Assembly (NCBI GenBank): GCA_017434685.1
Contig: JAFREV010000202.1
Span: 1-22,259, forward strand
Origin: Mogibacterium sp.
Lineage (GTDB): Bacteria; Bacillota; Clostridia; Peptostreptococcales; Anaerovoracaceae
Direction of reading: 5' to 3'
DNA: 22,259 bases
Below, piece after piece: positions 14,665 to 22,259 of the stretch. Numbering within the stretch: position 1 is the first letter of the stretch; each line of letters begins with the position of its first letter. The position numbers were made by a program, and so were the translations under genes. A model generated the notes under the pieces. The model was not told where the DNA came from. It did not search any database and worked only from the letters and a program-made list of their open reading frames with translations.

Positions 14665-15606
14665 TTATCTCATGCCTTTGTCGTAAGGGATGCCCTCTGC
14701 CTTAGGCGCTCTGGAGTTCTTGGATGTGAATGCCAGAACTATGATTGAGATAATGTACGGCAGCATGTTGTATACCGTGCTCGGTATGTGAAGTGCTGCG
14801 AGGAATCCGATACCTGTGTATACGTTGGACAGGGCACGGAAGAGTCCGAACAGCAGGGCTGCCAGAGCGATCTTGGTCGGTCTCCACTGACCGAAGATCA
14901 TTACAGCGAGTGCCAGGAAGCCGAAGCCCGCAACACCCATTTCGAATTTCCACTCGGATACGCCGGCTGTGATATATACGATGCCTCCGAGACCTCCGAG
15001 GAAGCCCGAGATCAGCACGCCTGCCCAGCGCATCTTGTATACGTTGATACCTACGGAGTCCGCAGCCTGTGGGTTCTCACCGCAAGCCTGGAGTCTGAGT
15101 CCGAACTTCGTCTTATAAAGGATGAAGTATGACAGCACCAGCAGTATGACTGCCATAAGCATAAACCAGTTGAATTCGAATTTGCCTACATACTTAAGGA
15201 ATGCTTTTTTCTCCTGGATGTACTGAATTGTGGAAGATACATTGTCCGGGTTGATGGACGTGTTCATCGCTCTTACAAATACAGTAGCTGCTGCGGTAGC
15301 CAGGAGGTTCATAGCTGTACCGATCAGAGTCTGGTCAGCGTTGAAGTTGATACTTGCAACTGCCAGCAGGCAGGAATAAATCATTCCGATCAGAATAGCC
15401 GCGAGCGTGGTCGCCAGAACTATAACTATCTTGGATGTACCTGCAGGGAGAAGGAACATCGTAACCGCACCGCCGAGTGCGCCCATTACCATGATTCCCT
15501 CAAGACCGAGGTTGATTACTCCGGAGTGTTCGGAGAAGCATCCGCCAAGTGCTACAAGGCAAAGTACCGAGGCGAATATAACAGTGTATTGAATCAATAA
15601 TACCAT
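14665..15606 (-). CDS. Nucleoside ABC transporter permease (NupQ/YufQ-like)
   Basis: Encodes 313 aa, a multi-spanning membrane protein of the BPD_transp_2 family. Hydrophobic segments alternate throughout, with the family stretch HSGVINLGLEGIMVMGALGG at about 27-46 and ADSVGINVYKMRWAGVLISG later. This is the second permease of BMP-type ABC importers, which take up nucleosides. AAGGAGGTGAC precedes the ATG. Its start shares one base with the stop of the first permease (TAATG), so translation is coupled. It is the last gene before the bidirectional terminator. Nucleoside specificity is inferred from the BMP partner and the deo/udp neighbours. Confidence 0.9.
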   Translation of the reverse strand: MVLLIQYTVIFASVLCLVALGGCFSEHSGVINLGLEGIMVMGALGGAVTMFLLPAGTSKIVIVLATTLAAILIGMIYSCLLAVASINFNADQTLIGTAMNLLATAAATVFVRAMNTSINPDNVSSTIQYIQEKKAFLKYVGKFEFNWFMLMAVILLVLSYFILYKTKFGLRLQACGENPQAADSVGINVYKMRWAGVLISGFLGGLGGIVYITAGVSEWKFEMGVAGFGFLALAVMIFGQWRPTKIALAALLFGLFRALSNVYTGIGFLAALHIPSTVYNMLPYIISIIVLAFTSKNSRAPKAEGIPYDKGMR

Positions 15607-16781
15607 TACTTGTCACCTCCTTCTTTTTTGTCATCTTTGTCTGCGGCAGGTTCTACAGGAACGTCGTTTACATTCGGGCCTCCCGTATCTCTCTTGCTTA
15701 CAGCATTATTGATTATATGCTTGAAGAAGAGCACGAATCCGCAGAGATAAATGATGAGTGAAGATATCAGGTCGGAGATCTGCGACGGATAAACGGATTT
15801 GTCTATCAGCGCGCCACCGTCCGTAATCGACTGGATGAAGAACGATGCGAATATCGTTCCTATCGGATGAAGGCCTCCGAGGAATGTCGCGGCGATTCCG
15901 TTGAATCCCATGCCCGGTACCGAGGTCTGAGTCGTTGACCATTCCTGATAACCGGTCAGGAAGAGGAACGCAGCACCGACACCTGCGAGGGCACCGCCGA
16001 TTGCCAGCGTTACGATGATATTCTGTTTTTCTTTCATGCCCGCATACATTGCGGCTTCTTTGTTGTATCCGGTAGCCTTCAGCTCATATCCGAATTTGGT
16101 CTTGGAAAGAATTACCCAAATCAGTATGGCGAAGAGTATGGCCAGAGGAACCGCGAGGGTAACTGTTTTGTTATTTGCAAACAGTGTGTTGAGTCCTGCC
16201 ATCGGGATGAGCGCGCCTTTGTTGGCTGACGAAATCTTGATGGTATACGGGCTCGTCGGGTCTTTGACCTTGTTGAGCATCATGTTGGTCAGATAGAGCA
16301 TTATCCAGTTGAGCATGATGCCGGATATTACTTCGTTAACGTTTCTGTATGCCTTGAGCGCACCGGAGATAGCTCCGATAACAGCTCCTGCAATAGCTGC
16401 GATTATAAGGCAGATGAACCATGGCATATGCCATGCAAGCGCCGCATAAAGTCCGAAGCATGCGCCTGCCTCATACTGTCCGGCAGCACCGATGTTGAAC
16501 AGTCCTACCTTGTAGCAGAAACAGATTGAAAGCGCGCACATCAGAAGCGGTGCGGTCTTGGCCATTGTGTTACCAAGTGCCTTCATCTGAGCTGCCGAGC
16601 TCGAACGCGACAGGAAGTTCAGGATGATGGTCTTTATGGCTTCACCCGCTCCTGCCGGGTTAATCAGCAGCAGTACTATGTATCCGATCAGAAGACCGAT
16701 TATGATACATATAAGTGATGTAAGGATCGCCTGGAAGGACGGATTCTTCAAAATGTTTTTCTTTACAGCTTTTTCGTTCAT
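15606..16781 (-). CDS. Nucleoside ABC transporter permease (NupP/YufP-like)
   Basis: Encodes 391 aa, the larger first permease of the same importer. It begins with a basic cytoplasmic tail, then a long hydrophobic helix (about 15-40) and a GLFNIGAAGQYEAGACFGLY stretch typical of this permease family. A long loop follows, then ATGYNKEAAMYAGMKEK, the cytoplasmic coupling region. It ends in a hydrophilic, Asp/Lys-rich tail of about 35 residues. Preceded by AGGAAAGGAGG inside the ATPase gene 3' end; it overlaps that gene by 4 nt (ATGA). Confidence 0.9.
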   Translation of the reverse strand: MNEKAVKKNILKNPSFQAILTSLICIIIGLLIGYIVLLLINPAGAGEAIKTIILNFLSRSSSAAQMKALGNTMAKTAPLLMCALSICFCYKVGLFNIGAAGQYEAGACFGLYAALAWHMPWFICLIIAAIAGAVIGAISGALKAYRNVNEVISGIMLNWIMLYLTNMMLNKVKDPTSPYTIKISSANKGALIPMAGLNTLFANNKTVTLAVPLAILFAILIWVILSKTKFGYELKATGYNKEAAMYAGMKEKQNIIVTLAIGGALAGVGAAFLFLTGYQEWSTTQTSVPGMGFNGIAATFLGGLHPIGTIFASFFIQSITDGGALIDKSVYPSQISDLISSLIIYLCGFVLFFKHIINNAVSKRDTGGPNVNDVPVEPAADKDDKKEGGDK

Positions 16782-18385
16782 TTTGTTTCCTCCTTTCCTC
16801 CTCTTACGACATCGATAACTTCAGACTCTTCAATCTCACTCGTATTGGCATCAACCGTAACATTTCTCTTGGCGCCTGCCATGTAGAGACCGAGTTCTTC
16901 GACAGTTGTCTTCTTAGGATCGAGTTCTCCTACAATCTCACCCTCATACATAACGAGGATTCTGTCAGGTACGTTCATAACCTCTTCGAGTTCGAGTGAT
17001 ACGAGCAGTACTGCTCTTCCGTTATCTCTCTCGTTAATAAGGTGTCTGTGAACTCCCTCGATGGCTCCTACGTCTAGACCTCTGGTCGGCTGAACCGCAA
17101 TGAGAAGTTTGTGATCTCTGTCAATCTCACGGGCGATAATTGCTTTCTGCTGGTTACCGCCGGACATCGATCTTGCGATTGTGATAGGCCCCTGTCCGGA
17201 TCTTACGTCGAATTCGCCTTCAAGTCTCTCTGAATACTCACGGATGTCCTTTCTCTTGAGGAAACCTGCACCCGATGTGAAAGCAGGCTCGAAGTATCTC
17301 TGGAGAACCATATTGTATTCGAGAGGATAGTCGAGAACGAGTCCGTGTTTGTGTCTGTCCTCAGGGATGTGGGACATTCCGTGTGTGGATCTGTGTCTGA
17401 TGGATGACTTGGTCATGTCCTCACCGCAGAGTGTAATCTTACCTTCTACGAGGGGCTCAAATCCCGCAAGTCCGTATACCATCTCAGTCTGGCCGTTGCC
17501 GTCGATACCGGCGATACAGACTATCTCGCCCTCTCTGACCTCAAAGCTTACGTTCTTAACTGCGTTGTTTGAGTGGAGCTTGGATGCGATGGTCATGTTC
17601 TCAACCTTGAGAATTGTCTCACCCGGCTTGGCAGCTTCTTTGTCTACTACCATCTGTACATCACGGCCTACCATCATGCGGCTGAGTTCTTCCTTGGTGG
17701 TGTTTTTAACCTCTACCGTTCCGATGTACTTGCCTCGTCTGAGTACGGATACTCTGTCGGCAACCTCCATAATCTCGTTTAACTTATGCGAGATGAAGAG
17801 GATGGATTTGCCCTCTGCTGCAAGGCTCTTCATGATTGCCATCAGCTCGTCGATTTCCTGCGGCGTAAGTACGGCCGTCGGCTCGTCGAAGATGAGAATC
17901 TCGTTGTCTCTGTACAGCATCTTGAGAATCTCGGTTCTCTGCTGCATACCTACCGTGATGTCTTCGATCTTGGCATCAGGGTCTACCTGCAGTCCGTATT
18001 TCTCAGAGAGCGCCATAACTTTAGCTCTTGCTTCTTCCATCTGGAGAACACCGCTCTTGGTTGTCTCAACTCCGAGTATGATGTTTTCGAGTACGGTGAA
18101 GCACTGCACCAGTTTGAAGTGCTGGTGCACCATTCCGATACCAAGGTCGTTGGCATCATTCGGGTCACTTATCGTAACCTCTTTTCCGTCTTTCTTAATT
18201 ACGCCTTCTTCAGCTTGATAGAGTCCGAAGAGAACGGACATAAGAGTTGACTTACCGGCACCATTTTCACCAAGCAAGGCGTGTATCTCGCCTTTCTTAC
18301 GTTGCAGAGTGATGTTGTCATTCGCAATGATGCCGGGGAATCGTTTGGTGATGTTCACCATTTCTATGGCATAAGGTGTATCCAT
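16778..18385 (-). CDS. Nucleoside ABC transporter ATP-binding protein (NupO/YufO-like, two ABC domains)
   Basis: Encodes 535 aa with two fused ABC domains, as in sugar- and nucleoside-type importers. Domain 1: Walker A GENGAGKST at 39-47, signature region reading VGMQQRTEIL at 145-153 rather than LSGGQ, Walker B ILIFDEPTAVL at about 163-173, switch His at 200. Domain 2: degenerate Walker A GIDGNGQTE at 293-301 (no lysine), canonical signature SMSGGNQQK at 406-414, then PTRGLDVG. This division of one degenerate and one good half-site is usual for the family. GGAGG lies about 9 nt before the ATG. A promoter and a terminator separate it from the lipoprotein gene upstream. Confidence 0.95.
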   Translation of the reverse strand: MDTPYAIEMVNITKRFPGIIANDNITLQRKKGEIHALLGENGAGKSTLMSVLFGLYQAEEGVIKKDGKEVTISDPNDANDLGIGMVHQHFKLVQCFTVLENIILGVETTKSGVLQMEEARAKVMALSEKYGLQVDPDAKIEDITVGMQQRTEILKMLYRDNEILIFDEPTAVLTPQEIDELMAIMKSLAAEGKSILFISHKLNEIMEVADRVSVLRRGKYIGTVEVKNTTKEELSRMMVGRDVQMVVDKEAAKPGETILKVENMTIASKLHSNNAVKNVSFEVREGEIVCIAGIDGNGQTEMVYGLAGFEPLVEGKITLCGEDMTKSSIRHRSTHGMSHIPEDRHKHGLVLDYPLEYNMVLQRYFEPAFTSGAGFLKRKDIREYSERLEGEFDVRSGQGPITIARSMSGGNQQKAIIAREIDRDHKLLIAVQPTRGLDVGAIEGVHRHLINERDNGRAVLLVSLELEEVMNVPDRILVMYEGEIVGELDPKKTTVEELGLYMAGAKRNVTVDANTSEIEESEVIDVVRGGKEETK

Positions 18386-18436
18386 AATTCAATTCCTCCG
18401 TCATATAACAAAAACTACTTACATATAGATGTAAAT

Positions 18437-18465
18437 ATTTTATCAAAATATGGACTTTCTCACAA
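18437..18465 (-). promoter_or_regulatory. Promoter for the ABC ATPase-permease genes
   Basis: On the minus strand TTGTGA (18460-18465), 17 nt, then TAAAAT (18437-18442), which is preceded by TGA, an extended -10. It lies just downstream of the lipoprotein-gene terminator. The -35 sits inside a 7-bp inverted repeat, CTTTCTC/GAGAAAG (18455-18475), that could be an operator. The -10 lies in a second palindrome-like word, ATATTTTATCAAAATAT. Confidence 0.6.
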
Positions 18466-18496
18466 TAAGAGAAAGCCGTCAAACACATTAAAATTG

Positions 18497-18526
18497 CAAG
18501 AAAAGACGGCTTCCGAAGAAGCCGCC
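18497..18526 (-). terminator. Intrinsic terminator after the BMP lipoprotein gene
   Basis: On the minus strand GGCGGCTTC, tetraloop TTCG, GAAGCCGTC (18505-18526): a 9-bp stem with one G-U pair and the very stable C(UUCG)G loop, followed by TTTTCTTG. It starts 25 nt past the lipoprotein stop. Confidence 0.85.
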
Positions 18527-18550
18527 TCAGGTAATTCGATTAACAAGTGC

Positions 18551-19690
18551 TTATTTGATAGCGCCCTGATCGTCAACCTTAATGTTCTTAACTGCAGGCA
18601 TTGCTGTGATGTCGTCGGAAACTTTTCTTGTTCCGTCGAAGAGTTCTTTTACGAGTGTGTCGTAATCAGCCTGCTGGAATCCGTCAGCCCACTGTGTGGT
18701 CTCAGGCAGCTGTACATAGTTGTCAGCAGCTGTCTCTGAAACAAGGCCAAGGCTCTCGATCTTGCCCTTGTAGTCGTCCCATTTTCCTTCGTTAATAGCA
18801 CCGAGGAGTGTCTTAACTGTAGGAGCAAGTCCCTTCATAGCAGAAGTTACTGTCATGCCTTCGCCGTAGGCGCCGTCGATGATAGCAGCCTGGTCAACGT
18901 CTACACCGATAACTTTGCCCTTTGTCTTAGCAGCAGCCTCAGCAGCAGATGTGAAGATTCCGCCGCCGCATGCGAATACGCACTCTGTGCCTGCGCCGTA
19001 CCATGTGTCCATCTTAGCTGTGATATCAGCATCTCCGAAGAACTGTCCGCCGTATACATACTTGAGCTCTACGTCAGTCTTTCCTGTTTCTTCTGCTGCA
19101 GCATCAGCACCCTGAACAAATCCGTATCCGTATCTCTGTACAGCAGGTACTGCCATTCCGCCGAGGAATCCGAGCTTGGTGTATCCGAGCTTAACAGCGG
19201 CATATCCTGCCATGTAGCCGGCGAGCTCTTCCTTATAAACAGCACTGTAAACGTTTGAACCGTCAAATTCAACTTCGTTGTCGCCGTCGTGTGTGAGATC
19301 CCACTCACTTACGTCGAGTGCTACGAACTTAACATCCGGATAGCTTGGAGCTGTCTCGCGGATAGCCGGTGCGAATGCATAACCAGGCATTACGATTACG
19401 TTGTAGCCTTCTTCGATAGCTTCTTCCATTGAAGAAATACGGTCAGCGTCTGCGTCGGATGCAGGTTTCTTGTATGTGAACTCAATGCTGTTCTCATCGC
19501 AGAATTCCTTGCATGCCTCATAAGTTGTCTGGTTGAAGGACTGGTCTGTGATGTCACCATAGTCAGTTACCATTGCAACTCTCATAGCGTCATCAGCTGC
19601 AGCCTCATCACCACCGCTGTTTCCACCCCCACATGCTGCCATGGAGAATGCCATGATAGCTGCGAGGGCAATCATAAGAAACTTCTTCAT
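18551..19690 (-). CDS. BMP-family nucleoside-binding lipoprotein of the ABC transporter
   Basis: Encodes 379 aa from the ATG at 19690. It is a PnrA/Med-type periplasmic-binding-fold lipoprotein that delivers (purine) nucleosides to the NupOPQ-like importer. The signal peptide MKKFLMIALAAIMAF ends in a lipobox SMAAC with the lipidated cysteine at 20, then a Gly/Ser/Asp/Glu-rich tether. The mature domain opens MRVAMVTDYGDITDQSFNQ, the BMP signature. An in-frame start at 19894 exists but would put 68 unlikely residues before the signal peptide. GAGGAGG lies 7-8 nt before the chosen ATG. It has its own leader and terminator. The family has purine- and pyrimidine-nucleoside members; the exact ligand is not readable here. 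Confidence 0.95.
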   Translation of the reverse strand: MKKFLMIALAAIMAFSMAACGGGNSGGDEAAADDAMRVAMVTDYGDITDQSFNQTTYEACKEFCDENSIEFTYKKPASDADADRISSMEEAIEEGYNVIVMPGYAFAPAIRETAPSYPDVKFVALDVSEWDLTHDGDNEVEFDGSNVYSAVYKEELAGYMAGYAAVKLGYTKLGFLGGMAVPAVQRYGYGFVQGADAAAEETGKTDVELKYVYGGQFFGDADITAKMDTWYGAGTECVFACGGGIFTSAAEAAAKTKGKVIGVDVDQAAIIDGAYGEGMTVTSAMKGLAPTVKTLLGAINEGKWDDYKGKIESLGLVSETAADNYVQLPETTQWADGFQQADYDTLVKELFDGTRKVSDDITAMPAVKNIKVDDQGAIK

Positions 19691-19852
19691 CTTAATCCTC
19701 CTCGAATATAATTCGTTACATAGATATAAATGATTTTTAGTTCGGGGTACTTTCGATCCCCAGTTGTCATAATTATAGCCTAAAGTACAGCAAAAAGAAA
19801 CTTTTACGATGTGTACTTTTTCAAACATAGGCCTTATTAATTTAGCTTGTGT
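19691..19852 (-). promoter_or_regulatory. Promoter, repeats and leader of the BMP lipoprotein gene
   Basis: A perfect minus-strand TATAAT (19772-19777) gives a leader of about 75 nt; the -35 is poor (TTTCTT-like). The heptamer AAAGTAC or its complement occurs three times around it: 19747-19753, 19782-19788 and 19813-19819. The last two form an inverted repeat over the -35 region, so activator or repressor binding is plausible. The leader has a short GGGG/CCCC hairpin near 19744-19761. I looked for a purine riboswitch and did not see its conserved core. Confidence 0.5.
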
Positions 19853-19896
19853 AAATGTCGGGGCAGCACCTTGCGGCACTACCCCGATTGACATTT
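19853..19896. terminator. Strong hairpin after the 5'-nucleotidase gene
   Basis: AAATGTC (19853-19859) pairs with GACATTT (19890-19896). Inside it GGGGCAGCACC pairs with GGCACTACCCC, using some wobble pairs. On the minus strand the loop is GCAA, a GNRA tetraloop. The minus-strand exit is ACAC, so U-richness is only within the stem; the plus-strand exit has a longer T-tract. It probably ends the nucleotidase transcript, and could also act on the other strand. Confidence 0.6.
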
Positions 19897-19926
19897 TTAA
19901 TACCGTACCGAAAATGATGTCAGCTC

Positions 19927-22259
19927 TTATTTAACTTTAACGGACTTTCCGGCATTCTTCTTTGTAAAGATCTTCTTATATGCCTTTACATATTTTTTGT
20001 TGACCTTCTTATTGCCAACTGATACTTTTACTGTTTTAACTTTGCTGCCCTTGAGTGAATTCTTAACTGTTTTCTTCTTGAGTTTCGTAGTCTTCACCTC
20101 AAGAGTTGTTACCTTCTTGTATTTCGTAAGAGCTTTGGCCTTGACGGTCTTTACTTTCTTACCGAGTACAATCTTGGTGACATATTTTTCTGAGCCCCCA
20201 ACCTTCTTAACAGCAGCGTCAATTGTCTTAGCTGTGACCGTCGTGGAGTTGACAGTTACAACCTTAATATTCTTAGCGATACTATTTAACTTCTTTTCAG
20301 CTGTATTTAATTTTGCTTTAGCTGCTTTGAGTTCTTTATCGGAAGCATTCTTTTCTTCAGAAAGCTTAGCTGTAGCCACTTTCAATTCATTTACTGCAGC
20401 CTTATATATATCCATATCGCCTGTTCTTTCAGCTATATCTACAAGTGCAGTAGCTGCATCAACAACTGCCTGTGTGTCCCCTGCAGTTTTTGCTTTTTCT
20501 AAATCCTCTTGAGCTTCTTTAAGAAGATCTGTTGTGAACACGAGTCTTCCCTGTGGATTAGCATACGCATCACCAATTTCGCACTTCAGCTCATCATAGA
20601 TATATTCCATCAAAGCCTCATCCAGAGGAATAGATGTATCGAACTGGTTGCTGGCATTAGCAAACGCATAATATGTGTCTCCGCCGGATGCGCAGAAGTT
20701 GTTGGTAAGCACCACGTATGTGGCTGCAGGATCGAAATCCTTTCCGTTAACCTTTTTGATCTTTACTCTCTTAATAGTCTTTGGCCCATAATATGTGGAT
20801 CCCGGATATGGATTATCCTGTTTATCGTAAGGAAGATATGTATTAACCTCAACTTCCATACCTGCAATCTGAGGGAAGCCTCCTAATTCCTTTGGAGCAT
20901 TATATGTCGATGCTTCGAGAGCCTCGAGGAGCTCAGCACCAGTTACGGTAACAGCAGCAATAGTATTACCGAACGGAAGAACTGAGTTAATACTCCTCTT
21001 TGAGACATTTCCGACTTCAATGGTCGCCCTGATGCCTCCTCCGTTAGTGATAGCTACTATATTTTCATCCGGAACTCCAAGATCCGACACTCTATTTTTC
21101 ACATACCACATCATAGAATCTGCGATGAGGTCTCCCAAATTTGTCTCGCTGTCTCTATTTCCGAGGATGCCGCTTTTTTCCAAAGATCTTGCTCCGTTTA
21201 AATGAACTGAAGTCTGTGCAAATGTAGCGTCATATTCTTCGTTTACAGTATCTATGAGGTTTTTAGAATACGCTCCAACCACATCATCTTTGTCAAGATC
21301 ATCGAAGTACGTCGTGTAAGCCTGATAAGCCTTTCCATCTTTATCAACTAAGTCTTCCAATAATTTAAGCTGATAAAGGAAGTTTGATTCTACCTTTTTT
21401 GTCTCTTCGTTTATAACGGTAACTCCGATATGCTGGAACTTGGTTCCTGTCGACATAATAGGCTCACTATTAGCGCCTGCGGTCATTACTGTGTGTGAAT
21501 GACCGTCAATTATCATATCGAATTTATTATTCATTTTTTCATAAACATCCGATGAACGGAATGGCTCAGACTCGGCATCAATTCCGAGATGAGCAAGCAG
21601 GAAAACAACATCTGCACCGTCTTCCTTAAGAGCAGCGACTTGTGCATCCAGGTCGTCGTACAGTACCTGTACTTCCTGGTCATTTCTTGCATTGAAATGT
21701 ACGTTTGCAAAATTCGTAGGGAGAGATTTGGTCTGTGTCTCAGGAGTGGCAACTCCAACAAATCCTACCTTGAGGTCTCCCATTGATTCCTTGGTGTAAA
21801 TATCTTTTGTTTGATATTTAGGCTCATTTGTTTCATTATCGATAATGTTTGAGCACAGGATTTTGAACGGTGTTCCGTCGCCTTCGGTAGCCTGCGCTCT
21901 TGCAATATTCGCATTCATGGCTTCAGGTCCAAAATCGAATTCGTGGTTACCGAGAGTCGCGTAATCATAACCAGCTAATCTCATCAGATTTATTGCGGCA
22001 GCACCTTTGTTAGTGCTGACATAGATATCTCCCTGCGAGAAATCTCCGGCATCTACCATGATTACATCGGCTCCGCGACTTTCAAGTTCTGTCTTAAGAC
22101 CCTTAACGTACTGATAGCCATCAACAGCACCGTGAACATCGTTAGTTGAAAGTACAACAGTCTTTCCCTCATAACTTTCAGCGAGATCGGTCTTTCTCAG
22201 GCCTGTTTGCTCCGCTGCAGGCTCTGCGGCTGCCGTGATGGTGAACACCATGGTCATCA
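19927..22259 (-). CDS. Secreted 5'-nucleotidase/UshA-like metallophosphoesterase with a lysine-rich C-terminal tail (5' end cut by window edge)
   Basis: At least 776 residues; the N-terminus is off the right edge. The first visible residues, MTMVFTITAAAEPA, look like the end of a signal peptide. Calcineurin-like metal motifs: VVLSTNDVHGAVDG, MVDAGDFSQGD, ATLGNHEFDFG, LLAHLGID and DGHSHTVM. Then the 5'-nucleotidase C-terminal domain: TNGGGIRATIEVG, SVLPFGNT and TNNFCASGGDTYYAF. The enzyme removes phosphate from extracellular nucleotides. Beyond the catalytic part is a charged alpha-helical coiled coil (roughly 19 to 21 kDa-scale tail region starts near window position 20540), then a region dense in K/V/T ending SVKVK that resembles degenerate LRR_5 tails of clostridial surface proteins; it may hold the enzyme on the cell wall. 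No LPXTG motif. It lies upstream of the nucleoside importer it would feed. Confidence 0.9.
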   Translation of the reverse strand, partial: MTMVFTITAAAEPAAEQTGLRKTDLAESYEGKTVVLSTNDVHGAVDGYQYVKGLKTELESRGADVIMVDAGDFSQGDIYVSTNKGAAAINLMRLAGYDYATLGNHEFDFGPEAMNANIARAQATEGDGTPFKILCSNIIDNETNEPKYQTKDIYTKESMGDLKVGFVGVATPETQTKSLPTNFANVHFNARNDQEVQVLYDDLDAQVAALKEDGADVVFLLAHLGIDAESEPFRSSDVYEKMNNKFDMIIDGHSHTVMTAGANSEPIMSTGTKFQHIGVTVINEETKKVESNFLYQLKLLEDLVDKDGKAYQAYTTYFDDLDKDDVVGAYSKNLIDTVNEEYDATFAQTSVHLNGARSLEKSGILGNRDSETNLGDLIADSMMWYVKNRVSDLGVPDENIVAITNGGGIRATIEVGNVSKRSINSVLPFGNTIAAVTVTGAELLEALEASTYNAPKELGGFPQIAGMEVEVNTYLPYDKQDNPYPGSTYYGPKTIKRVKIKKVNGKDFDPAATYVVLTNNFCASGGDTYYAFANASNQFDTSIPLDEALMEYIYDELKCEIGDAYANPQGRLVFTTDLLKEAQEDLEKAKTAGDTQAVVDAATALVDIAERTGDMDIYKAAVNELKVATAKLSEEKNASDKELKAAKAKLNTAEKKLNSIAKNIKVVTVNSTTVTAKTIDAAVKKVGGSEKYVTKIVLGKKVKTVKAKALTKYKKVTTLEVKTTKLKKKTVKNSLKGSKVKTVKVSVGNKKVNKKYVKAYKKIFTKKNAGKSVKVK

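Noticed and set aside
19691..19771. Purine or preQ1 riboswitch in the lipoprotein-gene leader
   Set aside because: The leader is only about 75 nt and I do not see the conserved three-way-junction core of purine riboswitches or a preQ1-type pseudoknot; only a weak GGGG/CCCC hairpin.
1..22259. CRISPR arrays, insertion sequences, prophage genes, tRNA or rRNA genes
   Set aside because: I found no regularly spaced repeats, transposase or integrase motifs, or cloverleaf structures anywhere in the window.

Overview
The window reads as an origin-proximal piece of a Firmicutes (Clostridia-type) chromosome of moderate GC. The evidence is a Soj/Spo0J-type ParAB pair with two exact B. subtilis-type parS sites, the rplI-dnaB-DnaD-domain order, a GdpP-family phosphodiesterase, strong AGGAGG-type ribosome binding sites, a BMP-family lipoprotein transporter and a Hol-Tox-like mini-toxin. 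I cannot name the species. A non-model anaerobic clostridium is my best inference.

Region 1 (1-11388, all minus strand) is a housekeeping block read right to left: mnmE, mnmG, rsmG, a 450-bp gap holding two parS sites, parA, parB, gdpP, rplI, dnaB and a DnaD-domain gene that runs off the left edge. Spacing is tight (ATGA overlap between mnmG and rsmG, 2 to 22 nt elsewhere), except at the parS gap and the 52 nt between mnmE and mnmG. The genes cover tRNA wobble-U34 modification (MnmE/MnmG), 16S methylation (RsmG), origin segregation (ParABS), c-di-AMP breakdown (GdpP), a ribosomal protein (L9), and the helicase with its loader. The last ORF is unusual: it continues without a stop from a DnaD-type protein into the N-terminal part of a DnaC-type helicase loader.

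Region 2 (11410-11918) is a divergent intergenic stretch. It holds a 26-codon hydrophobic peptide gene with a near-perfect Shine-Dalgarno, enclosed by long-range inverted repeats and preceded by a chain of mutually exclusive hairpins. A TTGACA element faces it from the other strand. This looks like a type I toxin-antitoxin cassette of the holin-like toxin class.

Region 3 (11919-22259) is a nucleoside-salvage island. On the plus strand deoC-udp-deoB form an operon ending in a bidirectional terminator. On the minus strand, converging on it, are a secreted 5'-nucleotidase (cut by the right edge), a BMP-family nucleoside-binding lipoprotein, and an ABC ATPase with two permeases. Read as a pathway: extracellular nucleotides are dephosphorylated, nucleosides are captured and imported, uridine or deoxyuridine is phosphorolysed by Udp, and (deoxy)ribose-1-phosphate goes through DeoB and DeoC to glyceraldehyde-3-phosphate and acetaldehyde. 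A terminator followed by a fresh promoter separates the lipoprotein gene from the transporter core, which would allow excess binding protein.
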